64,000 bases of DNA from an uncultured Bacteroidales bacterium (GCA_900318265.1 ONKA01000014.1:1-64000), one strand, 5' to 3'. Shown: positions 1 to 8,659, numbered from the stretch's first letter. A program made the numbers and translations. The notes: generated by a model not told the origin, from the sequence alone.

Positions 1-1
1 C

Positions 2-466
2 AAGGAGAAGGACCGCACCCAGTTCCGCAAGGGCAACATCGGCTTCGTGTTCCAGAGCTTCAACCTCATCGACGAACTCAATGTGTTTGAGAACATCGAG
101 CTGCCGCTACGTTACATGAACATCCCCGCCGCCGAGCGTAAGCAGCGCGTCGAGGATATTATGACGCGCATGGCCATCAAGCACCGCGCCTCGCACTTCC
201 CGCAGCAGCTGTCGGGCGGTCAGCAGCAAAGGGTGGCCATCGCCCGCGCCGTCGTCGCCAACCCCAAGCTCATCCTCGCCGACGAGCCCACGGGTAACCT
301 CGACTCGAAGAACGGCAAGGAAGTGATGGACCTGCTCACCGACCTCCATAAGGAAGGCACCACCATCGTCATGGTGACCCACTCGCAGCGCGACGCCGGC
401 TATGCCGACCGCATCATCAACCTGTTTGACGGTAAGATTGTGGAAGAGGTGTTGTCGCAACTTTGA
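2..466 (+). CDS. ABC transporter ATP-binding protein, MacB/LolD type (5' truncated)
   Basis: This is the C-terminal 154 codons of an ABC ATPase; the frame is open to the window edge, so the start and the Walker A loop lie outside. Visible in order are the Q-loop region (GFVFQSFNLIDEL), the signature LSGGQQQRVAIARA, Walker B LILADEPTGNLD and the switch histidine in VMVTHS. The FQSFNLID and ADEPTGNLD wording is typical of the MacB/LolD/FtsE group, which powers FtsX-like permeases in mechanotransmission or lipoprotein and efflux systems. It is followed by three MacB-type permeases and probably energises all of them (inference from context). A GTG at 47 is an internal Val codon, not a start. Family assignment is secure; substrate is unknown. 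Confidence 0.93.
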   Translation, partial: KEKDRTQFRKGNIGFVFQSFNLIDELNVFENIELPLRYMNIPAAERKQRVEDIMTRMAIKHRASHFPQQLSGGQQQRVAIARAVVANPKLILADEPTGNLDSKNGKEVMDLLTDLHKEGTTIVMVTHSQRDAGYADRIINLFDGKIVEEVLSQL

Positions 467-467
467 T

Positions 468-565
468 GGCCAATGGCTTATGGCTAATGACTATGGCATC
501 TTCACCCAAGGTAGGGGCTTTCCCCTTTGGTTGAAGTGGCCATAGTCATAGGCCATTGGCCATAG
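468..565. repeat. Intergenic palindromic repeat, family I, copy A
   Basis: The gap between the ATPase and the first permease is almost entirely a long imperfect inverted repeat. The left arm reads GGCCAATGGCTTATGGC followed by TAATGACTATGGC; the right arm is its near complement (GGCCATAGTCATAGGCC, then ATTGGCCATAG). An inner stem is centred on GGGGCTTTCCCC. Related elements sit at 27341-27418 and 63482-63557, sharing the core ATGACTATGGC. Because it lies inside a likely operon, it could affect transcript stability or partial termination; that is inference. Confidence 0.75.
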
Positions 566-596
566 TTTAAAAACAACCAACAAAAACAACACAATC

Positions 597-2963
597 ATGG
601 CTCGAATCTATAAAAAAGGCAAGACCTCCCTTGTGTCTTCCATCCTGAACATCTTGGGCTTGACGGCAGCCTTCGCCGCGCTCTATATCATCCTCGTGCA
701 GGTGCACCACGACCTCACCTACAACAAGGGGCTTAAGGACAGCGACAGGATTTATGTCCTTACGAAGAAAGACATCAACCAAAGTGAATATACCTCTTAT
801 CTATGCCGTCCCATGGGAGAGTATGTGCTCAACGCTTCCCCAGACATTGAAGTCGGCGGCTGCGGTCGCATTGAGGGCGTTCCCGCCAAGATTCGTGTGA
901 GCGATGAGCAGTCGCCTGTTTCTGGGTCGCAAGTCGCCTTGAACAAAGGTGCTCGCGAGGTCTTCGGATTTGAACTAGTGGCTGGCAACTGGGCCGATTT
1001 GACGGGAGAGGCCTTAGCCGTCTCGGAATCGATGGCAAAGCGTCTCGGCGTCCAAGTGGGTGACGTTGTGAAAAATCTTGCCGAAACAAAATGGATAGAA
1101 ACGACCATCGTGGCCATCTATAAGGACATGCCGAAGCACAGCGACCTCTCATCTTTTGATATTGTTTCAGACATGCCTGATGTTTGGCTCGATGAATGGA
1201 AGGCATTTTCGTTCTTCTATTTTCTGAAACTTCGCGAAGGCGCAGACCCGAGTGCGATCACCGAGGTGGCAAAACCTGTCTGCAAGCAGTTTTTCAGCGA
1301 GATGAATGGCGGCATTGAGCCTACCGACAATGATGTGAAGTTTGGACTTTACCCAGTGTTGCTGACCCAAATGTATTTCGACAAAAACTCGTATACTGGT
1401 CCTGGCAAGTCGGGCAACAAAACCACTACGATGACGTTGCTAGTCATTGCCATTTTTGTGGTGCTTATCGCTTTCATCAATTACATCAACTTCTTCTTTG
1501 CGATGGTGCCATTGCGTCTGCGGAGCATCAATACGCGCAAGATATTGGGCAGCAGCCGTTTCCAATTGGTGATGTCGTCGGTAGGCGAGTCGCTATTGAT
1601 GGTGATTATCGCCCTTGGTTTGGCAGTGGCTGTGGTTACATTGTTTAAGCAATCCACTTTGGCTTCAATGATTGATGCTTCGCTGGATTTCGGTCAAAAC
1701 TGGGGTGTTGTGGCTCTGACCTTTGGTTTGGCGTTGCTTATCTCGGTGGTAGCCAGTCTCTATCCGGCCTTGTTTGCCACTTCATTCAATCCCGCTTTTG
1801 CCTTGAAAGGAACACTTGGTACTACGCAGAAGGGCAAGGCTTTCCGTGTTGGCTTGATAGGTTTGCAGTTTACCGTGTCTATTGTTTTGATTATCTGTGC
1901 GATATTCATCCATGAACAACGTCAGTATATGCTGAATCATGACATGGGTTTCAATCAGGAATGCCTATTACAGTCGCGGGTGTCGCGAAACCTTGCCACC
2001 AACCGCCAAGCCGTTGAGAACCAATTGAAATCCGATGCCGCCATCAAGGACATTGCATGGGGCTCAGGGGCTTTTATAAAAGACTCTCGTATGAGTTGGG
2101 GCCGCAAAGTGCGTGGTGAGGATGCTGGATGGCTGGTCTATCCCGTATCGTGGAACTTCCTGCGCTTTATGGGCATCGACATTGTAGAAGGCCGCGATTT
2201 CACAGAAGCTGATGAGCAATCTACAGGAACGTATATCTTCAATGAATTCGCACGTGACTATTACAATATTACCCTTGATGACCAAATTGGCGGCCATGAT
2301 GACCAAATTGCCGAGATTGCCGGTTTCTGCAAGGACTTCAACTTTTGCGCATTGCGAAATGGCATGGGACCGTTTGCCTTCTATGTGTATGGCAAGGACC
2401 CGTGGAATCTTTGCAACATGCTCTTCATCCGCACCGAGCCAGGCGTGGATGTCCCCGCCTTGAAGGAGCGCATCTCCAAAACTCTCGAAGACCTCGATCC
2501 CGATTGGGCCGAGGGCGTTGATATTGAGGTGACGCCTTTCAGTCAAGCCCTCGCAAACCAATACAAAAAGGAGCAAAACCTCTCGAAGTTGGTCACTCTG
2601 TTCACGATTTTGGCCATCGTCATCTCGCTGATGGGCGTGTTCGGCTTGGTGATGTTCGAGACGGAGCACCGCCGCAAGGAAATCGGCATCCGTCGTGTGC
2701 ATGGGGCAACGGTGGGGCAGATTTTGGCGATGTTCAACTCGCGCTTTGTGAAGATTGTGCTGGTGTGTTTCGTGGTCGCCGTGCCAGTGAGTATCGTCAT
2801 TATGAAGCGTTATTTGGAGGGCTTCGCCTATCAAGTGCCGTTGCACGTTTGGGTGTTTGCACTTGCGCTGTTGGCCGTCTTGGCTGTAACGATAGCGGTG
2901 GTCACCTTACGCAGTTTGCGGGCGGCTACGATGAATCCGGTGAAATCTTTGCGAAATGAATAA
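597..2963 (+). CDS. FtsX/MacB-type ABC transporter permease 1
   Basis: This 788-residue membrane protein has the two-module MacB_PCD/FtsX layout. TM1 lies at about residues 13-35 and is followed by a large periplasmic domain. TM helices follow at about 278-301, 325-350, 369-393 and 416-440, then a second periplasmic domain, then a final FtsX module (about 675-785). The second module has the family hallmark HRRKEIGIRRVHGAT just after its first helix. It presumably pairs with the ATPase ending at 466 to couple ATP hydrolysis to periplasmic work such as efflux or lipoprotein handling. ATG at 597 gives the hydrophobic N-terminus directly. It is more diverged from permeases 2 and 3, which share the N-terminus MSSYLKFLSRNKLY. 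No sigma-54 promoter was seen upstream, consistent with co-transcription with the ATPase. Confidence 0.9.
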   Translation: MARIYKKGKTSLVSSILNILGLTAAFAALYIILVQVHHDLTYNKGLKDSDRIYVLTKKDINQSEYTSYLCRPMGEYVLNASPDIEVGGCGRIEGVPAKIRVSDEQSPVSGSQVALNKGAREVFGFELVAGNWADLTGEALAVSESMAKRLGVQVGDVVKNLAETKWIETTIVAIYKDMPKHSDLSSFDIVSDMPDVWLDEWKAFSFFYFLKLREGADPSAITEVAKPVCKQFFSEMNGGIEPTDNDVKFGLYPVLLTQMYFDKNSYTGPGKSGNKTTTMTLLVIAIFVVLIAFINYINFFFAMVPLRLRSINTRKILGSSRFQLVMSSVGESLLMVIIALGLAVAVVTLFKQSTLASMIDASLDFGQNWGVVALTFGLALLISVVASLYPALFATSFNPAFALKGTLGTTQKGKAFRVGLIGLQFTVSIVLIICAIFIHEQRQYMLNHDMGFNQECLLQSRVSRNLATNRQAVENQLKSDAAIKDIAWGSGAFIKDSRMSWGRKVRGEDAGWLVYPVSWNFLRFMGIDIVEGRDFTEADEQSTGTYIFNEFARDYYNITLDDQIGGHDDQIAEIAGFCKDFNFCALRNGMGPFAFYVYGKDPWNLCNMLFIRTEPGVDVPALKERISKTLEDLDPDWAEGVDIEVTPFSQALANQYKKEQNLSKLVTLFTILAIVISLMGVFGLVMFETEHRRKEIGIRRVHGATVGQILAMFNSRFVKIVLVCFVVAVPVSIVIMKRYLEGFAYQVPLHVWVFALALLAVLAVTIAVVTLRSLRAATMNPVKSLRNE

Positions 2964-2973
2964 TTTATTATGG

Positions 2974-3067
2974 GATTGCCTACGGCAAGAAATCTTTCAA
3001 AAATATAATAAATCGATTTTTAAATGATTTTGGAAGTAGATTTTGTCAGATTTCTTGCGAAGCAATC
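2974..3067. repeat. Inverted repeat in intergenic spacer
   Basis: Two arms of about 20-22 bases face each other: GATTGCCTACGGCAAGAAAT at 2974-2993 and its near complement ending TTGCGAAGCAATC at 3055-3067. They flank about 52 bases of AT-rich DNA. The right arm resembles the GCGAAGCAATC tail of the repeat at 22979-23005. It could act as a terminator-like structure after the permease gene, but no clean T tract follows. Confidence 0.55.
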
Positions 3068-3104
3068 TCAACAAATTATGATTTTTGCTGAATTATCAGA
3101 AAAT

Positions 3105-3122
3105 AGTTGTATCTTTGCAACT
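3105..3122 (+). promoter_or_regulatory. hipBA promoter -7 box inside a candidate HipB operator
   Basis: A Bacteroidota -7 box TATCTTTG (3110-3117) is exactly framed by the inverted repeat AGTTG-N8-CAACT. The N8 spacing matches that of the E. coli HipB operator (TATCC-N8-GGATA), although the half-site bases differ. The position over the -7 box would allow autorepression. A TTG at 3085-3087 is a weak -33 candidate because the spacer is 22 bp. The operator role is inferred. Confidence 0.55.
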
Positions 3123-3151
3123 GCTAAAATATAATCATTTAGTGGTTAAAA

Positions 3152-3478
3152 ATGGATATAACTAATAATATATTATCATTTGATATTATCTCACCAGAAG
3201 GCAAAGCCATGGCTTTGGCGGAACGGGTGAAAGCGCGCCGTTTGGAGATGAACCTAACGCAGGAAGGACTTTCCGTGCGGTCGGGATTGCCTTTGGCGAC
3301 CTACCGCCGCTTTGAGCGAACAGGCAAGATTTCCTTGGATGGACTGCTCCATGTAGCCTACGCTTTGGATGCCTTGAACGACTTCGACCGTTTGTTTGAG
3401 TCACACAAATACGCCACTTTGGATGAGGCTCTTGATGCCACCACAACAAACAAAAAGCGAGGGAAACGCAATGAGTGA
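3152..3478 (+). CDS. hipB: HipB-like antitoxin, Xre-family DNA-binding protein
   Basis: This 108-residue protein has a helix-turn-helix at about residues 24-80 (LAERVKARRLEMNLTQEGLS, then SGLPLATYRRFERTGKISL), the Cro/Xre pattern. In type II hipBA modules HipB binds and inhibits the HipA kinase and represses the operon. The gene overlaps the downstream hipA by 8 bases (stop at 3476-3478, hipA ATG at 3471), implying translational coupling. The basic C-terminal tail (NKKRGKRNE) may contact HipA or DNA. Function is assigned from the fold plus the adjacent hipA. Confidence 0.85.
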   Translation: MDITNNILSFDIISPEGKAMALAERVKARRLEMNLTQEGLSVRSGLPLATYRRFERTGKISLDGLLHVAYALDALNDFDRLFESHKYATLDEALDATTTNKKRGKRNE

Positions 3479-4547
3479 AAAGATAGTTGAAGTAACGCTA
3501 GGCTCTCGTAAAGTCGGGCGGATAGCCTTAGACAGAGACGGTCGCGCTTTGTTCGAATACGACGCGGACTGGATTCGGAACGGCTTTTCCATCTCGCCGT
3601 TTCACTTGCCTTTGGAATCGAGGTTGTTCACCGCCGATGCGAAGCCTTTTGACGGCAACTTCGGCGTGTTCGACGACAGCCTGCCCGACGGCTGGAGTGC
3701 ATTGGTGCTCGACCGTTATCTGAGGTCGCAAGGCAAGTCATTGGCTTCGTTGGATTTGTTGGAGCAACTGATGTTTGTCGGTAGCCGTGGTCGTGGTGCC
3801 TTGGAATACCATCCCAACCTAAGCACCGTTGACGAACAGGTCATCATCGACCTCGACCACATGGCGGAAGAGTCGCAGCGGGTATTGAGTACCGACTATT
3901 CCGACGACTTGGACAAGGCTTGGCGGCGCGGCGGCTCCTCGGGCGGCACACGCCCCAAAGTGTTTGTGCATCACGACGGCGCCGAGTGGTTGGTGAAGTT
4001 CCGCGACCGCACCGACCCGCCCGATGTAGGCAAAATCGAATATGAGACCTCGCTGCTGGCTCGCGAATGTGGCATTGAGATGGCCGAGACCCGACTTTTC
4101 GAAGGAAAATACTTTGGCACCAAGCGCTTCGACCGTACCGATGATGGCGGCAAACTACACGTTATCAGCCTCTCCGCCCTGATGAGCCTCGACTATCACC
4201 TGCCCACCGCTGATTACGGCCATCTGTTTTGGGCTTGTAGCCAACTCACGCATTCCGTCAAGGAACTGTGGAAGGTATTCCGTCTGATGGCGTTCAACCT
4301 CATCATTGGCAACTGCGACGACCATGTGAAGAACTTTGCCTTCATCCGCCGCAACGATGTTTGGCAGTTGGCTCCAGCCTACGATGTGCTGCCTTGCGAA
4401 GGCTTAGGTGGCTTCCACAGCCTTTCCGTGAATGGCAACTACAAAGACCCGGGGAAAACGGATGCCGTTCAACTTGCTGAAAAGTTCGGGCTGCGGAAGG
4501 ATGAGGCCGAAGAGGTGTTTGAAGAAATCCGTAAACGCTCACTGTAA
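3471..4547 (+). CDS. hipA: HipA-like serine/threonine kinase toxin
   Basis: This is a 358-residue HipA-family protein. The N-terminal couple_hipA region (about 1-105, including FSISPFHLPL and FGVFDDSLPDGW) precedes the kinase-like domain. That domain has SGGTRPKV (the phosphate-binding loop region), WLVKFRD (Lys), the catalytic segment LIIGNCDDHVKNFAF and the metal-binding APAYDVLP. Known HipA proteins phosphorylate aminoacyl-tRNA synthetases (GltX in E. coli), causing growth arrest. The start at 3471 was preferred over an upstream in-frame start at 3396 because it begins the couple_hipA domain and overlaps hipB in the usual way. All kinase motifs appear intact. The module sits between two transporter genes, so it looks inserted into the efflux locus. 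Confidence 0.88.
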   Translation: MSEKIVEVTLGSRKVGRIALDRDGRALFEYDADWIRNGFSISPFHLPLESRLFTADAKPFDGNFGVFDDSLPDGWSALVLDRYLRSQGKSLASLDLLEQLMFVGSRGRGALEYHPNLSTVDEQVIIDLDHMAEESQRVLSTDYSDDLDKAWRRGGSSGGTRPKVFVHHDGAEWLVKFRDRTDPPDVGKIEYETSLLARECGIEMAETRLFEGKYFGTKRFDRTDDGGKLHVISLSALMSLDYHLPTADYGHLFWACSQLTHSVKELWKVFRLMAFNLIIGNCDDHVKNFAFIRRNDVWQLAPAYDVLPCEGLGGFHSLSVNGNYKDPGKTDAVQLAEKFGLRKDEAEEVFEEIRKRSL

Positions 4548-4565
4548 CGTTTTTTTACACCCACT

Positions 4566-4600
4566 GTAAAGAAACTTTACACTTTTACAAAAGGGTAAAA
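4566..4600 (+). promoter_or_regulatory. Candidate upstream activating sites for the sigma-54 regulator (permease 2)
   Basis: There are two adjacent palindromes: GTAAAGAAACTTTAC (4566-4580; GTAAAG-N3-CTTTAC) and TTTTACAAAAGGGTAAAA (4583-4600; TTTTAC-N6-GTAAAA). They lie about 40-70 bases upstream of the -24 element of a sigma-54 promoter. The same block recurs almost unchanged at 8591-8625. They are probably binding sites for the NtrC-type regulator encoded at 12398-13747 (inference). Confidence 0.65.
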
Positions 4601-4635
4601 TCGTATCTTGTTGATTCATATTGTTTTATGATTTT

Positions 4636-4650
4636 TGGCACGGATTATGC
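4636..4650 (+). promoter_or_regulatory. Sigma-54 promoter of permease 2
   Basis: TGGCACGGATTATGC matches the -24/-12 consensus TGGCAC-N5-TTGC. The GG (4637-4638) and GC (4649-4650) are separated by the obligatory 12-base register. The predicted transcript starts near 4662, about 47 bases before the ATG at 4709. The leader is AT-rich with repeated AACAATTAAAC motifs. Confidence 0.75.
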
Positions 4651-4708
4651 CACACGACCTACAACAATTAAACAAATAAACAGTTAAACAATCAACAATT
4701 AAACAGCA

Positions 4709-7081
4709 ATGAGCAGCTACCTGAAATTCCTTTCCCGAAACAAACTCTACAGCATCATCGAGGCCATTGGCCTGACGGTGAGCCTCGCTTTTGTGGTTAT
4801 CATCTTTTGCTACGTGGCGCAACAGATCGCTGTGACGCGTGAAAACCCGCACCGCAAGGAGATATACGCCGTGGGGTTGAAGAACCTGATTAAATTCGAG
4901 TATGGATTGAAAGGCAGCATCGGCGAGAGCATCCCCGAGATTGAATCAATCACCGAATTCCAGATGATGCATACCGATATGAAGGCCGACGACCAATCCC
5001 GTGCGGTGTATGTGCTGGGCTGCGACCGTGATTTCTTCGATATCTTTCCCGTCGAGTTCGCCGTAGGCCAGCCAGACCAAATCAACGAAGTTTCGGCGGC
5101 ATTCGTGTCGGAGCGTATGGCGCAATTGCTTTCCGAGACAGGCGAAGTGGTTGGGCGCAACATCCATTTGTTTAAGCGTGATTACACCGTGGCTGGCGTG
5201 ATTTCCGACTTCGGTAGTTCGCTTTTCCACGAAACGCCCGATGTGATTGTCAATGTGGATGTCAGCGATGGCGTGGTGTTCTATGGTGGCCTCAACAGCC
5301 CATCCCGACCAGCCAATGTGTTTACCACGGTGAATGTCTTTGTGAAAGTGCTTCCCAACACTGACCGTGCGACACTTCTTGAAAAAATGTCGGCGGCGAT
5401 TGTGGCCTTTTACACTGAGATTTTAGGGATGGAGCCCCCGTTTGAAATTGCAGAAAACACTATGTTGGTTCGCTTGGATGAGTTGTTTTACACCGATGCC
5501 CAAACCAACCTAAAGAAAGGCGACAAAACGATGATGCACAGCCTGTTGGCCATTGGCTTGCTGCTGTTGATTTCTGCCATATTCAACTACATCAACCTCA
5601 ACGTTGCCCTGACGAGCAAACGGGCCAAGGAGATGGCTTCGAGGCGGCTGCTTGGCGCGACGAAGGGTGAAATCATCGGGAAATACCTCTGGGAGTCGCT
5701 GGCGTTCACTTCGGTGTGTATGGTGCTGGGCATCCTTTTGGCCGAGGCGCTTTGCCCTATGGTCAATCGACTGTTGGGCGGAAGTGTTGGGGTTAGGATT
5801 TCGCTCTCGCCTTTCTATTTGGTTTCCTACCTGCTGATGGTGGTGGTTGTGGCTTTGTTGGCAGGCATCACGCCTGCGGTGGTGGTGTTGCGCGCCCAGC
5901 CCATCGATGTGGTGAAGGGCATGTTCCGCTTCCGCAACAAGATGGTGCTCTCGAAGGTGTTCATCGTGTTGCAAAACGTCATCGCCATCGTTCTGATTGC
6001 CTTGGTGATCACGATGGAAGCGCAAATGCGCCACATGGAGCGGAGGCCTGTGGGATGCCGCACTGAAAACCTGTTTTATCTCGAATCCGTCCTTACGGGC
6101 AATGAGGCATTCGAGAATGATTTGCTTTCATTGCCTTGTGTGAAGCGGATGGGCCATTCCTACGGCTATCCTGGCAGTGCAATGATGGGCTCCAACTGGG
6201 TGCGCCTCAACGACCCCGACAATTTTATTTCCGTTGGGTACCTGATGTGCGACACGGCGGCTTTCGACCTTTACGACTTCGATACCAAGGCGATGTACGG
6301 CCAATTGGAGGAAGGCCAGTGGTTATTGACGCAGGGCCTTTTGGAGAGTCAGCTGGGGATGCCGATGAGTAAGTTCGACCCCGACTCGCTGGGCGTTTGG
6401 TACAAGCATAATGTCGGCTACGACCTGTGTGGCGTGGTGGGCGATTTCGCTATCAACAGTGCAGCGTATGTGGTTGACGAGAAATTCGGTGCCGTGCAGA
6501 TTGTGGGAGACGAGCCGATGTTCGCATGGGTGAGTTTCAATCCTGTACTGGAGATTGTGGGCGACCACGCCGAAGCCCGCAAGGCGATCGATGCGGTGTA
6601 TTACAAACATATCAAAATGCAAGAAACCTATTGGGAGCCTTTCAGAGAGGGCTTTATAGATGACCTTTTGCTGCAAAGTTTGCAGGGAACCAAAAACAAA
6701 ATGCGTCTTGTGGATATGTTCATGGCAGTGGCGGTGTTGCTGTCGCTGCTGGGACTCGTGGCCATGAGCACGCATTTTGCCTCCGAGCGCGAGAAGACCA
6801 TCGCCGTCCGCAAGGTGTTTGGCGGCACAATGCAAAGCGAGATACGCCGCAACCTGAAGGAATACATCATCATGATTCTTATCGCTAATGTCATCGCCAT
6901 TCCGATAGCGGTTTGGGTCTGCGGGCGTTATCTGGAGGATTTCGTCTATCGCATCGACCTGCATCCCTGGATTTTCACGGTGACGTTAGTGCTGTCGTTC
7001 GTCATCGCCATCGGCTCGGTGCTTTGGCAAATCATCTCCGTGGCTCGGGTGAATCCTGTGATGGCGTTGAAGAAGGAATAA
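4709..7081 (+). CDS. FtsX/MacB-type ABC transporter permease 2
   Basis: This is a 790-residue paralogue of permease 3, with the same N-terminus (MSSYLKFLSRNKLYSIIEA). Helix 1 is at about 17-38 and a periplasmic MacB_PCD-like domain follows to about residue 265. A three-helix FtsX module follows (ALTSKRAKEMASRRLLGAT after its first helix), then another helix near 410, a second periplasmic domain, and a last FtsX module with ASEREKTIAVRKVFGGT near 690. It has no ATPase of its own and probably uses the one ending at 466. Its own sigma-54 promoter and activator sites lie directly upstream, so it appears separately regulated despite being in the same cluster. Confidence 0.9.
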   Translation: MSSYLKFLSRNKLYSIIEAIGLTVSLAFVVIIFCYVAQQIAVTRENPHRKEIYAVGLKNLIKFEYGLKGSIGESIPEIESITEFQMMHTDMKADDQSRAVYVLGCDRDFFDIFPVEFAVGQPDQINEVSAAFVSERMAQLLSETGEVVGRNIHLFKRDYTVAGVISDFGSSLFHETPDVIVNVDVSDGVVFYGGLNSPSRPANVFTTVNVFVKVLPNTDRATLLEKMSAAIVAFYTEILGMEPPFEIAENTMLVRLDELFYTDAQTNLKKGDKTMMHSLLAIGLLLLISAIFNYINLNVALTSKRAKEMASRRLLGATKGEIIGKYLWESLAFTSVCMVLGILLAEALCPMVNRLLGGSVGVRISLSPFYLVSYLLMVVVVALLAGITPAVVVLRAQPIDVVKGMFRFRNKMVLSKVFIVLQNVIAIVLIALVITMEAQMRHMERRPVGCRTENLFYLESVLTGNEAFENDLLSLPCVKRMGHSYGYPGSAMMGSNWVRLNDPDNFISVGYLMCDTAAFDLYDFDTKAMYGQLEEGQWLLTQGLLESQLGMPMSKFDPDSLGVWYKHNVGYDLCGVVGDFAINSAAYVVDEKFGAVQIVGDEPMFAWVSFNPVLEIVGDHAEARKAIDAVYYKHIKMQETYWEPFREGFIDDLLLQSLQGTKNKMRLVDMFMAVAVLLSLLGLVAMSTHFASEREKTIAVRKVFGGTMQSEIRRNLKEYIIMILIANVIAIPIAVWVCGRYLEDFVYRIDLHPWIFTVTLVLSFVIAIGSVLWQIISVARVNPVMALKKE

Positions 7082-7094
7082 CAATGCCAGAAAA

Positions 7095-8432
7095 CTACAT
7101 CGGACTGAACACTATCTTTTTGTTCGGTAGTTCTCGTTCACGGAGATACATCAACAGATACACCGGAAGATATATGTTTCGGTCAAGGATTTCAATGTTC
7201 TTTGTCGTATATATAAATGCCTCTTTTATCGCATATTCTTCATTTTTCATCACATTGCAAAGAGCATTATGCCGTTTGTAATCCTTCCCCGACTTGATTT
7301 CTATCGGGAGAGCCTGATGGTCGTGTTCAATGACGAAATCGAGTTCTCCCTGTTTTTTACTGTTGAAATAGTAAAGGTCGTATCCATGCGAACGAAGTTC
7401 TTGTGCGGCAAAATTCTCAAAAACGGCACCGAAGTTTGCATTGATTTCGCCAATCATGATATTGAGTTGAAAACCAGATGAGTACATGCAGGACAGCAGG
7501 CCAACATCATTAAGAAACAACTTGAACAAGTTGCGTTGTTCATTGAGTTTCAACGGAACACAAGGTTTGTCGACATTATATGTGGGTAAGGCCACCCCTG
7601 CATCGGTCAGCCAAAGGAAGCTGTTCTCGTATTTTTCGAATTTTGCTCTATCGTTCAGCGATTTTAGTATAAATCTCTTGTTTTGGGCATTGAGTTCCGA
7701 CGGAATCCTTTCAAAAATCTCTTTGATAAATAGCTTGTTGTCGGCATATTTTGCAATGTCCTTTTTATACAGTTTCAGGATGTTCTCCTGCTCGCGTCGG
7801 ACTTCGTGCATATTGTTGGTGTCCAAATATTTCTGCACAACAGCTGGCATTCCTCCAATCACAAGGTATAGACGAAGCAATTCTATCATCTTCTCATGAA
7901 CGACAGAGTCGATGGGAATTCTCTTATCGTAACATTCATGAAGATGTGTCATCACCTCATCACTCATGCCTAAAGACAATGCGAACTCTTCGAAATCGAG
8001 CGGAAACATTTCTTTTTCAGCCATGTAACCAACAGGGACGCTTCGCAAGTCTTTCAATTCGACACCTAAAAGAGAGCCGCTCATGACATAACGATAACTT
8101 CCTTCATCGACAAGAAACTTAATCGCCGTGACAATTTCTGGACATTCCTGCACTTCATCGAAGAAAATCAAGGTGCTGCCAGATTCCAATTTTGTGGCGG
8201 TCAACGCAGAAATGCGCAACAGGATATCGTTTGTGTCGAGCGGATTGGCAAAGATGGTTTTGAGTTTCGGATTTTTGATGAAATTGAATTCCACAAAATG
8301 CTTGAATGTTTCTTCTCCCACCTTGCGTATGGCATATGTTTTTCCTACTTGTCGTGCACCTGTAACAAGAAGTGCTTTTCTATCATTCAAAAAGAAATTT
8401 TTTAGATACTTGTAAATCTTTCTATTAATCAT
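7095..8432 (-). CDS. AAA_14/DUF4143 ATPase (ATP-binding protein), copy 1
   Basis: This 445-residue protein has an N-terminal AAA+ domain with Walker A GARQVGKT (residues 25-32), Walker B LIFFDEVQ (about 92-99) and the sensor-like segment VMSGSLLG. The C-terminal DUF4143 domain ends in a PD-(D/E)xK-like arrangement: ELDFVIEHD followed by PIEIKSGK. DUF4143 ATPases are common and mobile in Bacteroidota and their biological role is not established. The gene is antisense to the flanking permeases and 14 bases from the end of permease 2, so it looks like an insertion. It has its own promoter with three phased repeats upstream. Family call is firm; function is unknown. Confidence 0.85.
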   Translation of the reverse strand: MINRKIYKYLKNFFLNDRKALLVTGARQVGKTYAIRKVGEETFKHFVEFNFIKNPKLKTIFANPLDTNDILLRISALTATKLESGSTLIFFDEVQECPEIVTAIKFLVDEGSYRYVMSGSLLGVELKDLRSVPVGYMAEKEMFPLDFEEFALSLGMSDEVMTHLHECYDKRIPIDSVVHEKMIELLRLYLVIGGMPAVVQKYLDTNNMHEVRREQENILKLYKKDIAKYADNKLFIKEIFERIPSELNAQNKRFILKSLNDRAKFEKYENSFLWLTDAGVALPTYNVDKPCVPLKLNEQRNLFKLFLNDVGLLSCMYSSGFQLNIMIGEINANFGAVFENFAAQELRSHGYDLYYFNSKKQGELDFVIEHDHQALPIEIKSGKDYKRHNALCNVMKNEEYAIKEAFIYTTKNIEILDRNIYLPVYLLMYLRERELPNKKIVFSPM

Positions 8433-8439
8433 TTTACAA

Positions 8440-8519
8440 TGCTTTTTTCCAACCGCAAAAATACAACTATTTTGCTTTTTTCCAACCTTAATTAGGATGA
8501 TTTTATGCTTTTTTCCAAC
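8440..8519 (-). promoter_or_regulatory. Promoter with three 33-bp-phased direct repeats
   Basis: The 14-mer GTTGGAAAAAAGCA (minus strand) occurs at 8506-8519, 8473-8486 and 8440-8453, exactly 33 bp apart (about three helical turns). The middle copy supplies the -33 TTG (8483-8485), which is 19 bp from a -7 box TATTTTTG (8456-8463). The last copy covers the predicted start site near 8449. This is a typical layout for a repressor binding cooperatively on one DNA face. The regulator is unknown and could be the ATPase itself or a host factor. Confidence 0.65.
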
Positions 8520-8568
8520 TTATTCATAAAATTAGGGAAATAGCCTGTACCCAATTTACATGACGACT

Positions 8569-8625
8569 GTAAAGTTTCTTTACACCCACTGTAAAGAAAC
8601 TTTACACTTTTACAAAAGGGTAAAA
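8569..8625 (+). promoter_or_regulatory. Candidate upstream activating sites for the sigma-54 regulator (permease 3)
   Basis: There are three palindromes in a row: GTAAAGTTTCTTTAC (8569-8583), GTAAAGAAACTTTAC (8591-8605) and TTTTACAAAAGGGTAAAA (8608-8625). From 8581 onward the block is nearly identical to 4557-4616, including the spacer and the following bases, while the flanking genes differ. The position 35-90 bases upstream of a sigma-54 promoter fits enhancer-binding sites. Confidence 0.65.
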
Positions 8626-8659
8626 TTGTATCTTATTGATTATTGCCAAGTTGCAATTT

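Noticed and set aside
3396-3470. Upstream start for hipA
   Set aside because: The extra 25 residues lie inside hipB, have no HipA homology, and the ATG at 3471 starts the conserved domain.
8440-8519. Three evenly spaced repeats as a CRISPR array
   Set aside because: Only 14 bases are conserved and the 19-base intervals contain promoter elements; no cas genes nearby.
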